45,976 nucleotides of DNA from Acidimicrobiaceae bacterium (GTDB lineage Bacteria; Actinomycetota; Acidimicrobiia; Acidimicrobiales; RAAP-2): assembly GCA_003138855.1 (NCBI GenBank), contig PLHF01000112.1:28094-74069 (forward strand). Reading direction: 5' to 3'. The position numbers and the translations under genes are program-made. The notes below the pieces were generated by a model that was not told where the DNA came from, did no database searches, and worked only from the letters and a program-made list of their open reading frames with translations. This document shows, one piece after another, positions 17,667 through 25,950 of this stretch. Each line of letters starts with the position of its first letter. Position 1 is the first letter of the stretch.

Positions 17667-19292
17667 GTGACCACCGAACCGCTCCCCTCCCCTGATCTCG
17701 CAGCAGCGGCCGATGCCATCGCCGTGGCCCAGGCAGTCGTCGACGCCGGGATCTCCGCCATGGCCGCGGCGGGGGGCCCCGACGAGGTCCAGGTACTCGC
17801 CTACGACGTGGCCCATGCCGCCGCAGCCGTCCGCACCGCCGACGCGGTGCTCGCCTACGGCACGCAGGGGGACGTCGAGGCCCGGATCGCCTGTGCCTTC
17901 ACCGCCGACGCGCTGGCCGACCTGGCGTCCCGCACCGTCGGCCGCTCCAAGGAGTGGGGCATCGGTGCCGACTGGTTGGCTCCCGCGGAGCAGTTCGTGG
18001 CCACCTACCGGGGTCCGGACTTCCTGGCCTCGCTGGCCGAACAGCAGGGCCCCCGCCACCTCGATGCCGACTTCGAGCTGGTGCGCGAGACCTTCCACCG
18101 CTTCGCCGACGAGCAGATCCGCCCGCGGGCCGAGCACATCCACCGGGCCAACACCGACATCCCCGAGGAGATCATCACGGGAATGGCGGAGATGGGCGGC
18201 TTCGGCATGTCCGTTCCCGAGGAGTACGGAGGGTTCGCCACCGGTGGCGAGGCCGACTACCTGGGCATGGTGGTGGCCACCGAAGAGCTGGCGTGGGGCT
18301 CGCTGGGAGCCGGGGGCTCGCTCATCACCCGGCCGGAGATCCTCACCCGGGCCATCGTCCACGGCGGCACCGAGGAGCAGAAGCAGCACTGGCTGCCCAG
18401 GTTGGCCACTGCCGAGGTGATGGGGGCCGTGGCCGTGACCGAGCCCGACTATGGGTCGGACGTCGCCGGCCTGGTCACCGCCGCGGTGCCCACCGAGGGC
18501 GGCTGGCTGATCAACGGGGTGAAGACCTGGTGCACCTTCGCCGCCCGCGCCGACGTGGTCATGTTGCTGGCCCGCACCGATCCCGACAAGTCGAAGGCCC
18601 ACCGGGGCCTTTCCCTGTTCATGGTGGAGAAGCCCCAGGCCGACGGGCACGGGTTCCTCTTCACCCAGGCGGCCGGGTCCGACGGGCGGCCATCGGACTC
18701 CTCGGGCCGGATGGAGGGCCGTGCCATCGACACCCTCGGCTACCGGGGGATGCACTCCTACGAGGTGGCCTTCGAGAACTGGTTCGTGCCCGACGCCAAC
18801 CTGGTCGGCGGTGAGGGGGGTCTGGGAAGGGGCTTCTACCTGCAGATGCAGGGATTCGAGAACGGGCGCCTGCAGACCGCCGCCCGCGCCCTCGGGGTGA
18901 TGCAGGCCTCCTACGAGGCGGCCCTCGACTACGCCCGCAACCGGGTCGTGTTCGGGGCGCCCATCGTCGACTATCAGCTGACTCGGGCCAAGCTGGCCAG
19001 GATGGCCGTGCTCATCCAGGCATGCCGGCAGTTCTCCTACGAGGTGGCCCGCCTGATGTCGAAGGGCGAGGGCACCCTCGAGGCGTCGATGATCAAGGCG
19101 TACGTGTGCCGGGCGGCCGAGTGGGTCACGCGGGAGGCGCTGCAGATCCACGGCGGCATGGGCTACGCGGAGGAGTTCCCGGTCAGCCGGTACTTCGTCG
19201 ACGCCCGTGTCCTGTCCATCTTCGAGGGCGCCGACGAGACCCTGGCCCTGAAGGTGATCGCCCGCCGCCTGTTGAGCAACGCCGCAAGCTGA
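17667..19292 (+). CDS. mcd: (2S)-Methylsuccinyl-CoA dehydrogenase-like acyl-CoA dehydrogenase
   Basis: FAD-dependent acyl-CoA dehydrogenase of 541 residues. About 150 extra helical N-terminal residues precede the normal domain, a feature of methylsuccinyl-CoA dehydrogenase. The core carries MSVPEEYGGF, VTEPDYGSDVAG, VKTWCTFAARADV, LGYRGMHSYEV, a NWFVPDANLVGG stretch, FENGRLQTAARALGVMQ, and the C-terminal IHGGMGYAEEFPVSRYFVDAR. Several of these blocks are distinctive for the Mcd group as I recall it. The enzyme would oxidise methylsuccinyl-CoA to mesaconyl-CoA in the ethylmalonyl-CoA pathway, feeding the MaoC hydratase and the malyl-CoA lyase nearby. GTG start after a leaderless -10. Confidence 0.83.
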   Translation: MTTEPLPSPDLAAAADAIAVAQAVVDAGISAMAAAGGPDEVQVLAYDVAHAAAAVRTADAVLAYGTQGDVEARIACAFTADALADLASRTVGRSKEWGIGADWLAPAEQFVATYRGPDFLASLAEQQGPRHLDADFELVRETFHRFADEQIRPRAEHIHRANTDIPEEIITGMAEMGGFGMSVPEEYGGFATGGEADYLGMVVATEELAWGSLGAGGSLITRPEILTRAIVHGGTEEQKQHWLPRLATAEVMGAVAVTEPDYGSDVAGLVTAAVPTEGGWLINGVKTWCTFAARADVVMLLARTDPDKSKAHRGLSLFMVEKPQADGHGFLFTQAAGSDGRPSDSSGRMEGRAIDTLGYRGMHSYEVAFENWFVPDANLVGGEGGLGRGFYLQMQGFENGRLQTAARALGVMQASYEAALDYARNRVVFGAPIVDYQLTRAKLARMAVLIQACRQFSYEVARLMSKGEGTLEASMIKAYVCRAAEWVTREALQIHGGMGYAEEFPVSRYFVDARVLSIFEGADETLALKVIARRLLSNAAS

Positions 19293-19294
19293 CC

Positions 19295-19310
19295 GGGGCA
19301 CTCCTGCCCC
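19295..19310. terminator. Hairpin between convergent mcd and mcl genes
   Basis: GGGGCA, loop CTCC, TGCCCC, followed by a second GC-rich inverted repeat (GCCGG to CCGGC, 19311-19330). There is no T-tract, which is common in high-GC actinobacteria. It could serve both strands. Confidence 0.45.
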
Positions 19311-19331
19311 GCCGGCCCCGATTCGCCGGCT

Positions 19332-20270
19332 TCAGCCTGCCGACCGGCTCAGCCCGGCGCGCTCGCCACGGGTGACGAACTTGGTCGCCATCTTGCGGGA
19401 CGCCTCGTCGATCATCTCGTCACCGAACATGACCGCACCGGCCCGGTCATGCTCGGTGGCCTTGCGGTAGGCGTCCAAGATGTGCCACGCCCTGTCGAAC
19501 TGCTCCTGGGTGGGCGAGTACACCTCGTTGAGCACGCCCACCTGGTCGGGCGTCAGAGCCCACTTGCCGTCGTAGCCGAGCACTCGGGTGCGCTGGGAGA
19601 ATTCGCGGAGGCTGTCGAGCTCGCGGATCTTGAGGAACGGGCCGTCGATCACCTGGAGCCCGTTGGCCCTGCCGGCCATGAGGATCTTGGAGAACACGTA
19701 GTTGAAGTGGTCACCCGGGTATTCGGGGATGGCCACGCCGCCCGTCAGGACCGGCATCTCCATCGAGGCGGCGAAGTCGGCCGGGCCGAAGATGATCGTC
19801 TCGAGGCGGGGCGAGGCCGCACAGATCTCTTCGACATTGATCAGCCCGCGGGTGGTCTCGATCTGGGCCTCGATCCCGATGTGCCCGACCGGAAGCCCGC
19901 ACTTCTTCTCCACCTGGGAGAGCAACAGGTGGAGGGCGACCACCTCGGCCGCGGTCTGCACCTTGGGAAGCATCAGCTCGTCGAGCCGCTCCCCGGCGTT
20001 GGACACCACTTCGATCACGTCGCCGTAGGTCCACTCGGTGTCCCAGGCATTGATCCGCACACACAGCACGCGGTCGTCCCAGGGGAGGTTCTTGATGGCA
20101 TCGGCCACCTTGGCGCGGGCCGCCTCCTTCTCCGACGGGGCCACCGAGTCCTCGAGGTCGAGGAAGCTCATGTCGGCCGGCACGGTGGGTGCCTTGGCCA
20201 GAAAGCGTTCGTTCGACCCTGGCGATGACATGCAGGAGCGGCGGGGCAGGTACCGGGAGCGTTCGGACAT
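19332..20270 (-). CDS. mcl1: L-malyl-CoA/beta-methylmalyl-CoA lyase-like CoA ester lyase (HpcH/CitE family)
   Basis: CitE-like TIM-barrel lyase (312 aa) with LPRRSCMSSPGSNERF, FLDLEDSVAPSEKEAAR, VRINAWDTEWTYGDV, MLPKVQ, EAQIETTRGLINVEEI (metal-binding Glu) and FGPADFAASM (metal-binding Asp). The blocks and the C-terminal MFGDEMIDEASRKMA match the Streptomyces lyase of the ethylmalonyl-CoA cluster. It would split beta-methylmalyl-CoA to glyoxylate and propionyl-CoA, and malyl-CoA to glyoxylate and acetyl-CoA. ATG 20270 is set 6 nt after a TACCAT -10; the open frame upstream is antisense to nothing credible and lies inside the next gene. It converges with mcd. Confidence 0.88.
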   Translation of the reverse strand: MSERSRYLPRRSCMSSPGSNERFLAKAPTVPADMSFLDLEDSVAPSEKEAARAKVADAIKNLPWDDRVLCVRINAWDTEWTYGDVIEVVSNAGERLDELMLPKVQTAAEVVALHLLLSQVEKKCGLPVGHIGIEAQIETTRGLINVEEICAASPRLETIIFGPADFAASMEMPVLTGGVAIPEYPGDHFNYVFSKILMAGRANGLQVIDGPFLKIRELDSLREFSQRTRVLGYDGKWALTPDQVGVLNEVYSPTQEQFDRAWHILDAYRKATEHDRAGAVMFGDEMIDEASRKMATKFVTRGERAGLSRSAG

Positions 20271-20276
20271 ACCGCG

Positions 20277-20282
20277 ATGGTA
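20277..20282 (-). promoter_or_regulatory. -10 hexamer TACCAT, leaderless-type
   Basis: Reverse-strand TACCAT is followed by 6 nt and then ATG 20270 of the lyase. Confidence 0.5.
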
Positions 20283-20326
20283 CGGCCCAATCGGGGGCAG
20301 GCCAAAACACAGGCCGGCGGGTCCGG

Positions 20327-21604
20327 TCAGACCGGTTGGGCCGGAGCGGCGGAACGGGCCCGGTCGGCCGCGATCTGGTCCTGGAGCACGTCGGGGGTCA
20401 GCTGCTCCGAGAGGAGCCGCTCGAACCGTGCCGGGTCGCCGTGGACGAACGAGCGGCACAGCGGCAGGCCCTCCACGTAGCAGGTGAGGTAGGCCCGCCA
20501 CGTCGGATGGGTCAGGAACTCGACTGCCTTGGCCGCCCGATCGGGCGAGAGCAGGCCCCAGCGGGCCACTTCGCCGGTCACCGTGTCGCTGTCGGCGCCG
20601 TCCTCGTGGAGGCGGAAGGCCGCGTTCTGTCGGACGGCGCCCAGGGCCTCGCCGGCTTCGGAAACCGCGGCGACGACCTCGGTGTCGTAGCGGATGCCGA
20701 GGGGTGCCAGGTGGGAGGCCACCACCGCCTCGGGTCGTCGGCCCATGACGACCTCGAGGCCCAGATCGGCCAGGCCCTCGGCGAGCAGGCACTGCGGGGT
20801 GCCCACCAAGAAGATGGACTCCTCCCACCAACTCCGGCGCCGGACCAGTCCGACCTCCTTGCGGGTGTGCTCCGTGTGGTGCCCGGGGTACGACTCGTGG
20901 GCCACCAGGTGGGCCAGCCCGGTCGACAGGACCGGGAGGTCGGTGTTGACCGCCACCCGGCTCTGCAGGTCGCCCAGGTAGTAGTTGAACCCGGACCAGG
21001 GCTGACCCGTGACCAGCTCGAACTCGACGTGCTCCCCCTCGGGCAGGCCGAACAGGCGCTTTGTCCGCTCGCGGAGGTCCTCGGCCAACGAGTCGATGGC
21101 CGCGCCCAGGCGGTCCACCGGCACGGCGTGCGACTCCCGCCACGCCACCAGCCGCACGGCGAGCGGACCGGAGCCGGGTAGCACCTCGTCGAGCCTGCGG
21201 TGCGCATCCGAGAAGACCTCCTCGTCCACCCGGGTCGGGCGCACCCCGTAGCAGGTCTCCACCTCGTCGGCGTAGCCGATCGACTCCCCGGAGAGTCGCC
21301 TTGCCGTGGTCAACAGCCCGACGACCTGCGCCCGCAGCCAGTGCCGGCGGGCGGGCGCGGCCCCGGCACCGCCGCCGGCTCCGATGCCGCCGGTCGACCG
21401 GTCGAGCTCCCCCCCTGCGTCGATGGCGGCAATCAGGCCCTTGGCCTCGGCCACCAGGCGCCCCGGTGCCGTCACCGGCTCGGCGGCGACTGCGCCGGCC
21501 CGATCGGGCGGGCCGTAGTACGCGTCCACCAGCCCGTCGATGTGGCGACCCAGCCTGAGGCCGAGGGTCAGGTACTCATCGACGAGACCGGGCGCGGCGG
21601 CCAC
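20327..21604 (-). CDS. DUF885-like putative metallopeptidase
   Basis: A 425-residue soluble protein with HESYPGHHTEH (His236-Glu237 and His242-His243) and a downstream LLAEGLAD (Glu276). The HE(A/S)YPGHH pattern is that of DUF885 proteins, which resemble gluzincin metallopeptidases. The metal site is not HEXXH, and peptidase activity is not proved for most members. No signal peptide. A Gly/Ala-rich insertion is seen near 72-85. GTG 21604 lies 6 bp after the dienelactone hydrolase stop, so the two genes form an operon. Confidence 0.8.
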   Translation of the reverse strand: MAAAPGLVDEYLTLGLRLGRHIDGLVDAYYGPPDRAGAVAAEPVTAPGRLVAEAKGLIAAIDAGGELDRSTGGIGAGGGAGAAPARRHWLRAQVVGLLTTARRLSGESIGYADEVETCYGVRPTRVDEEVFSDAHRRLDEVLPGSGPLAVRLVAWRESHAVPVDRLGAAIDSLAEDLRERTKRLFGLPEGEHVEFELVTGQPWSGFNYYLGDLQSRVAVNTDLPVLSTGLAHLVAHESYPGHHTEHTRKEVGLVRRRSWWEESIFLVGTPQCLLAEGLADLGLEVVMGRRPEAVVASHLAPLGIRYDTEVVAAVSEAGEALGAVRQNAAFRLHEDGADSDTVTGEVARWGLLSPDRAAKAVEFLTHPTWRAYLTCYVEGLPLCRSFVHGDPARFERLLSEQLTPDVLQDQIAADRARSAAPAQPV

Positions 21605-21610
21605 TCCGGC

Positions 21611-22303
21611 TCAGTTCAGCCGCTCACGGAAGAAGGCGACGGTACGATCCCAGAGGAGCTCGGCGGAGTCATGGTCGTAGGCCTCGGGCCGGTCCTCATT
21701 GAAGAAGGCGTGGCCCGCCCCCGGGTAGTGGTGGAATTCGACATCCTTGCCGAGGCCGCGCAGCTCGGCCTCGAGCGCACGCGCCGCATCGGGTGTGAAG
21801 GAGTCGTCCAGCTCGGCAGCGTGGCCCAGCACCGCGGCGTCCAGCCGCGAGTAGTCGGGGCGAGCGTCCGCCCAGGGGATCACGCCGTAGGCCGGCACCA
21901 CCGCCTTGACCGCGTCGGGACGCTGGGTGGCCAGCACCAGTGCCAGGCCGCCTCCCATGCAGAATCCGATCACGCCCACCTGTGACCTCCCGGTGCGGCG
22001 GATCAACTCGTCCACGGCGCCGCTCAGGTCCTTGGCCGCTGACTCCATCTTGAGGGCCATCATCTCCTTGGCCGCATCGTCCGGCTCGGTCAGCGGCACG
22101 GTGGTGCCGTGATACAGATCGGGGGCCAGGGCAGTGAAGCCGGCTTCGGCGAACCGATCACAGGTGTGCTTGATCTGGTCCACCAGGCCCCACCACTCCT
22201 GCAGGACGATGATCCCCGAGGTCGAATTCGACCCGTCAACAGGGGTTGCGATATAGCAGTGGCCGCTGCTTCCATTGCTCGGAAATTCGATGATTTCACC
22301 CAT
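21611..22303 (-). CDS. Dienelactone hydrolase family protein
   Basis: A 230-residue alpha/beta hydrolase of the dienelactone hydrolase family, with Cys nucleophile 115 in GFCMGG, Glu36 in LQEWWGL (the residue that interacts with the Cys in the resting enzyme), an acid at Asp166 or Asp167 and His198 in GAGHAF. It may open lactones from aromatic catabolism, although many family members act on other esters and no aromatic pathway genes are adjacent. ATG 22303 follows a TAGGGT -10 by 8 nt; ATG 22309 is too close to that hexamer. It is transcribed with the DUF885-like gene. Confidence 0.9.
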   Translation of the reverse strand: MGEIIEFPSNGSSGHCYIATPVDGSNSTSGIIVLQEWWGLVDQIKHTCDRFAEAGFTALAPDLYHGTTVPLTEPDDAAKEMMALKMESAAKDLSGAVDELIRRTGRSQVGVIGFCMGGGLALVLATQRPDAVKAVVPAYGVIPWADARPDYSRLDAAVLGHAAELDDSFTPDAARALEAELRGLGKDVEFHHYPGAGHAFFNEDRPEAYDHDSAELLWDRTVAFFRERLN

Positions 22304-22311
22304 AGGCATCG

Positions 22312-22317
22312 ACCCTA
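22312..22317 (-). promoter_or_regulatory. -10 hexamer TAGGGT, leaderless-type
   Basis: Reverse-strand TAGGGT is followed by 8 nt and then ATG 22303. Confidence 0.4.
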
Positions 22318-22455
22318 CCCCGCCGTGTCGACTCATGCTCCGACGCTCGAACCGGCAGTCGGCGGCGCTACCCGGAACAGTCGGTGGGACGGGGTGCCGG
22401 GGCGATTCTTTCGCAGTGAATGTCCAGGTCAGCGCCGCATAAGGGGGGGGTGTCC

Positions 22456-22484
22456 TTGTGGTTGCCCGCTGGTTGGAGTAGAAC
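22456..22484 (+). promoter_or_regulatory. Candidate promoter of the NlpC/P60 gene
   Basis: TTGTGG (22456-22461) and TAGAAC (22479-22484) are separated by 17 bp. The predicted RNA start is only a few nt before ATG 22495, so the mRNA would have little or no leader. Confidence 0.4.
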
Positions 22485-22494
22485 CTATGCACAT

Positions 22495-23757
22495 ATGACT
22501 CACGCCGAGCAGTACTCGACGTCCGAGCCAGGTGCCTGCCAAACCGCACGAAGCAAGCCGCGCAGACGGGTAGTTGCGTTGCTCGCGATGGCCTCCGCTT
22601 TGGGTGCGGCCTCGGCGGTGATTTGCACCTCGGTGCCGGCCTCAGCCGATCAGATCTCCGACGCCAAGGCGCAGGCTGCGGCGATCACGGCCAAGATCCA
22701 GTCCATCGACGCCCAACGGCAGGCGCTGACCGGACAGGTCACTTCGGCCGACTATCAGCTCGCTCAGCTGAAGGACCAGATCGCCGCCAGCCAGAGCCAG
22801 ATGGCCGAGGACCAGGCCACGGTGGCCAAGGACCAGGCCCAGCTGCGGGTACAGGCCATCAGCGACTACACCAACAGTGGCACGAGCAGCCAGGTGACCC
22901 AGATGTTCACGTCGAACGTCAACACCAGTGGCGTCCGCTCGGAGTACTCGGCGATCGCCACCGGCAACGTGACGACCACCGTTGACCACCTCCACACGGC
23001 ACAGGCACAGCTTCAGGCGGCGCAGAGCTCCCTTGAACAGCAACAGGCACAGCAGACCTCCACGCTCGACAGCCTGTCCAGCGCAGAGAACCAGGCCTCC
23101 GCCCTGGCCAGCCAATACCAGGGCACTCTCAACAGCGTCAACGCCAACATCCAGGCACTGGTCGAGCAGCAGCAGGCCGCCCAGGCCGCCGCCGCCCAGG
23201 CCGCCGCCACCGCCGCATTCAATGCCAAGGTCGCCGCCGCCCAGGCCGCACAGGCCCAGGCCGCCACCGCCTCTGCTGCCCGAGACGCCGCCAACCGCAC
23301 CACCACCAACGCCACCACGAGCGGCGGCGGCAGTGGCGGAGGCTCATCGAGCGGCGGCGTCTCGGCCCCCTCGGTACCCTCCGCGCCTCCGCCACCTCTG
23401 GCCGCCGGTGCCGCCGGTGCCGTACAGGCTGCCGAGACGATGATCGGCGTGCCCTACGTGTGGGGTGGCTCCACCCCGGCCGGCTTCGACTGCTCCGGCC
23501 TGGTCGAGTGGGCCTACGCCCAGGTAGGGATCAGCCTCCCCCACTACTCGGGGGGGCAGTACGACGACACCACCCACATTCCGTTGGCCGACATCGAGCC
23601 CGGCGACCTGCTCTTCTACGGCCCCGGAGGGTCGGAGCACGTGGCCATGTACGTCGGGGGCGGCTCGATGATCGAGGCGCCGTACACGGGCGCCACGGTG
23701 CATATCACCGGGGTCCGGACCGACGGTGGCTTCGTCGGCGTCGGTCGAGTCGGCTAG
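22495..23757 (+). CDS. Secreted NlpC/P60 peptidoglycan endopeptidase, RipA-like
   Basis: A 420-residue secreted cell-wall hydrolase. A signal peptide (basic RSKPRRR, hydrophobic core, ending near ASA at about 50) is followed by a long coiled-coil region (about 53-260, Gln/Ala rich), a Ser/Gly/Pro linker, and an NlpC/P60 domain (about 305-420). The triad is Cys333 (FDCSGL), His382 (SEHVAMYVG) and Glu394 (MIEAP); the spacings of 49 and 12 equal those of mycobacterial RipA (Cys383, His432, Glu444). The coiled coil probably holds the enzyme inactive, as in RipA. It would cut D-Glu-mDAP bonds during septation. The start is an ATG with no own Shine-Dalgarno. Confidence 0.92.
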   Translation: MTHAEQYSTSEPGACQTARSKPRRRVVALLAMASALGAASAVICTSVPASADQISDAKAQAAAITAKIQSIDAQRQALTGQVTSADYQLAQLKDQIAASQSQMAEDQATVAKDQAQLRVQAISDYTNSGTSSQVTQMFTSNVNTSGVRSEYSAIATGNVTTTVDHLHTAQAQLQAAQSSLEQQQAQQTSTLDSLSSAENQASALASQYQGTLNSVNANIQALVEQQQAAQAAAAQAAATAAFNAKVAAAQAAQAQAATASAARDAANRTTTNATTSGGGSGGGSSSGGVSAPSVPSAPPPPLAAGAAGAVQAAETMIGVPYVWGGSTPAGFDCSGLVEWAYAQVGISLPHYSGGQYDDTTHIPLADIEPGDLLFYGPGGSEHVAMYVGGGSMIEAPYTGATVHITGVRTDGGFVGVGRVG

Positions 23758-23827
23758 TTCGAGCAGTTCGGGTCGACGCGGGAGCAACTGCCCGTCACCG
23801 TCCACCGGAAACTCCGCGGCCTCGACC

Positions 23828-23868
23828 ACACCTGCTGCTGGCGGGCCGCCGTCGGCCCGCCAGGTGTC
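23828..23868 (+). terminator. Strong hairpin after the NlpC/P60 gene
   Basis: Inner arms GGCGGGCC (23840-23847) and GGCCCGCC (23854-23861) match perfectly around a 6-nt loop. Outer arms ACACCT and AGGTGT flank them. It sits between convergent genes and could end both transcripts. Confidence 0.6.
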
Positions 23869-23889
23869 GCCCACAGCACCGGGCGGCGG

Positions 23890-24687
23890 TCAGCCCTGAT
23901 CGTGGGCGGCGAACTCCTCGGGTGGCATCTGGCCCACCGTGCCGCCGGCCCGAGGGCCGGGCGGTCGGGCGAAGCGGAACGGCAGGGCCTCCCGTCCGGC
24001 CTGGATCACCATCGCCTCACCCGTCTCCTCGCCGACGAGGCGGTCGAAGACCGCCTCTGACACCGTGGCCACCTCGATCAGGGGGAACCCGCTTCCCTCC
24101 AGTACCTCCCGCATGTCATCGATCAACGGGGTGTCCACGATGCTCGGGCACACCGCGTTGATCGTGATGTGGTGCTCGGCCAACTGGGGCCCGAGCGACC
24201 GTACGAGACCGACGACGGCATGCTTGGTGAGGCAGTAGATGGGATCGGGCGAGAAGCCGATCAGGCCGGCCAGTGATGCGGTGGCGACGATGGCACCGCC
24301 CCCGCGCGCCGACAGTGCGGGGACCAACGCCCGGACGCCGAACACGACGCCGTCGACATTGACACCCACTGCTCGCCGGTAGATGTCGTCGGTGACCTTG
24401 GTGATATCCGCTTCTCCCGTCGTCACCCCCGCATTGAGGTGCGCGAGGTCGATGCCGCCGAAGCGGGTGATGACCGCCTCCACGATGCCCGGCCAGTCGT
24501 CGGATCGACCGACGTCGGCCTGCAGGGCCAGGCCTCCGAGCTCACCGGCCACCCGCTCGGCCGACGAACCGTCGAGGTCGACGACGGCCACTGACGCCCC
24601 GGCCTCGGCCAGGCGGGTGGCCGTGGCCAGCCCGATCCCTGAGCCGCCACCGGTGACGACGGCAACCTTGCCGGATAGCGATCCCAT
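23890..24687 (-). CDS. Short-chain dehydrogenase/reductase (SDR)
   Basis: Classical SDR (265 aa) with VTGGGSGIG near 11-19, Asp at the end of beta-2 (VVDLDG) for NAD preference, a LNAG motif in HLNAGVT, Ser in ATASLAG, and the catalytic Tyr-X3-Lys as YCLTK. It keeps VCPSIVDTPLI after the active site. The substrate is unknown. ATG 24687 is preceded by GGGGGAG at 5-6 nt, one of the clearer Shine-Dalgarno sites in the window. It converges on the NlpC gene and diverges from lgt. Confidence 0.88.
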   Translation of the reverse strand: MGSLSGKVAVVTGGGSGIGLATATRLAEAGASVAVVDLDGSSAERVAGELGGLALQADVGRSDDWPGIVEAVITRFGGIDLAHLNAGVTTGEADITKVTDDIYRRAVGVNVDGVVFGVRALVPALSARGGGAIVATASLAGLIGFSPDPIYCLTKHAVVGLVRSLGPQLAEHHITINAVCPSIVDTPLIDDMREVLEGSGFPLIEVATVSEAVFDRLVGEETGEAMVIQAGREALPFRFARPPGPRAGGTVGQMPPEEFAAHDQG

Positions 24688-24811
24688 TGCTCCCCCTTGT
24701 CCTGGCTCGTGCGCTACCGCACGGCGACCTGCAGTTGGTTGTGATCGGGGCGCCTGGCCGGCCGGGTCGGTCGGTCGGTCTGCCCGGTGTCACCCTACCG
24801 GGGACCTGGGG

Positions 24812-24817
24812 CATACT
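24812..24817 (+). promoter_or_regulatory. Candidate -10 (CATACT) of lgt
   Basis: CATACT is the best hexamer in the divergent gap before lgt; no matching -35 is clear. It lies downstream of the alternative GTG start and so favours ATG 24877. Confidence 0.3.
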
Positions 24818-24876
24818 GGGAGAGCGTCGATTGCGTCTCTGATCTGGCGCCCGTTGACTATGAGACCCACTTCCCC

Positions 24877-25950
24877 ATGAGACCGATACCCGTCGCGTTC
24901 CACATCTGGTTCCTCGAGGTGCACACCTACGGGATCGGGTTGGCCCTGACCTTCTGGTTCGGCCTGCGGTACACCGAGCGCCGGGTGCGTAACGCCGGAT
25001 ATCCGTGGCAGTGGGTGACCGGCATGTTCCTCTGGGTGATCGTGGCGGCGATCGTCGGAGCCCGAGCCCTCCACGTGGTCTCCAACCTCTCCTTCTACTC
25101 GCACCATCCGGCCCAGGTCTTCGCCATCTGGCAGGGAGGGCTCTCATCGTTCGGCGGTCTCCTCTTCGCCGTGCCGGTCGCCATCGTCAGCTCGAGACGA
25201 CGGTGCCCGCAACTCCCGAGCATGCGCTTCGCCGACCTGATGGCCCCGGTGCTCATGGCCTGCTGGGGCATCGGCCGCCTGCTCGGCCCCCAGCTCATGG
25301 TGGCCGGGGGCGGGCACCCGACCAACCAGTGGTTCGGCATGTACTACGCAGGACAGGTGGGCAAACGGCTACCGGTGCCGATCTTCCAGTCCATCGAGGA
25401 CTTCACCATCTTCGGCATCCTGCTTCTGGTCGAACGATGGCTGCGTTCCATCGCCCCGGTACCGGCTGCGGTTGCCGCCGCACCGGTCGAGGCGGTCGGG
25501 GAACCGGTCGAGGCGGCGGGGGGCGCGGCACCGGCCACCACTCCCCCCGCCCGGGTCCTGCCGCCTGCAGGCATCGTCATCGGCGTGGGCATGGTGCTGT
25601 GGGGCATCGAACGCTTCTTCGACGAACATCTCTGGCTCGGCGAGGACGGGCACCTCGGTTCATTGCTGGTCCAGGGCGCAGGCATCCTCCTGGCAGTTGC
25701 AGGGACGCTTCTGCTGATCTCCCGGATCGGGCCGCTCCGGCGCTGGAGGCGGGGCGAGGGAGGCGAGGGAGGAGCGGGAGGAGCGGGAGGCGACGGCCGG
25801 ACCGACCTGACCAGTGATACGGCCCACGCGGACGAGGACGGCAACGGGGCCCCGGGCGTAAGGGGCGGAGCCGCTTCGGCCGGCGACCCGGACGCCCCGG
25901 CCCCCGTCGGGTCCGGTGTTGCCACCCAGGGGACACCTGACGAGGGCTGA
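24877..25950 (+). CDS. lgt: Diverged prolipoprotein diacylglyceryl transferase (Lgt family)
   Basis: A 357-residue polytopic protein with 6-7 transmembrane segments and the Lgt fold pattern: IWFLEVHTYGIGLALTFW at the start, AIVGARALHVV, WQGGLSSFGGLL, GIGRLLG and a late IERFFDEHLW block. Lgt moves diacylglyceryl from phosphatidylglycerol to the lipobox Cys of lipoproteins. It is unusual: the GRxGNxxNxE signature is replaced by GIGRLLGPQLM, the HGG of E. coli is SFGG, and there is an Ala/Pro/Val-rich insert (about 190-225) and a disordered Gly/Glu/Asp tail after 290. The start ATG 24877 is the first with normal N-terminal residues; a GTG at 24787 would add 30 residues. A CATACT -10 candidate is at 24812-24817. 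Confidence 0.75.
   Translation: MRPIPVAFHIWFLEVHTYGIGLALTFWFGLRYTERRVRNAGYPWQWVTGMFLWVIVAAIVGARALHVVSNLSFYSHHPAQVFAIWQGGLSSFGGLLFAVPVAIVSSRRRCPQLPSMRFADLMAPVLMACWGIGRLLGPQLMVAGGGHPTNQWFGMYYAGQVGKRLPVPIFQSIEDFTIFGILLLVERWLRSIAPVPAAVAAAPVEAVGEPVEAAGGAAPATTPPARVLPPAGIVIGVGMVLWGIERFFDEHLWLGEDGHLGSLLVQGAGILLAVAGTLLLISRIGPLRRWRRGEGGEGGAGGAGGDGRTDLTSDTAHADEDGNGAPGVRGGAASAGDPDAPAPVGSGVATQGTPDEG

Noticed and set aside
17616-19301. Long reverse open frame (561 codons) across the methylsuccinyl-CoA dehydrogenase gene
   Set aside because: Exact antisense of a well-conserved enzyme; a GC-rich third-position shadow with His/Gly/Val-rich nonsense composition.
20271-21143. Upstream extension of the malyl-CoA lyase frame
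   Set aside because: It overlaps the DUF885-like gene in another frame; the family N-terminus LPRRS appears only after ATG 20270.
22318-22455. Possible c-di-AMP (ydaO) riboswitch ahead of the NlpC/P60 gene
   Set aside because: Such riboswitches often precede actinobacterial cell-wall hydrolases, but I could not find the conserved core; the promoter also lies downstream of this region.
23161-23300. Repetitive GCCGCC/CAGGCC run as a DNA repeat element
   Set aside because: It is the Ala/Gln-rich coiled coil of the secreted hydrolase, explained by protein composition.
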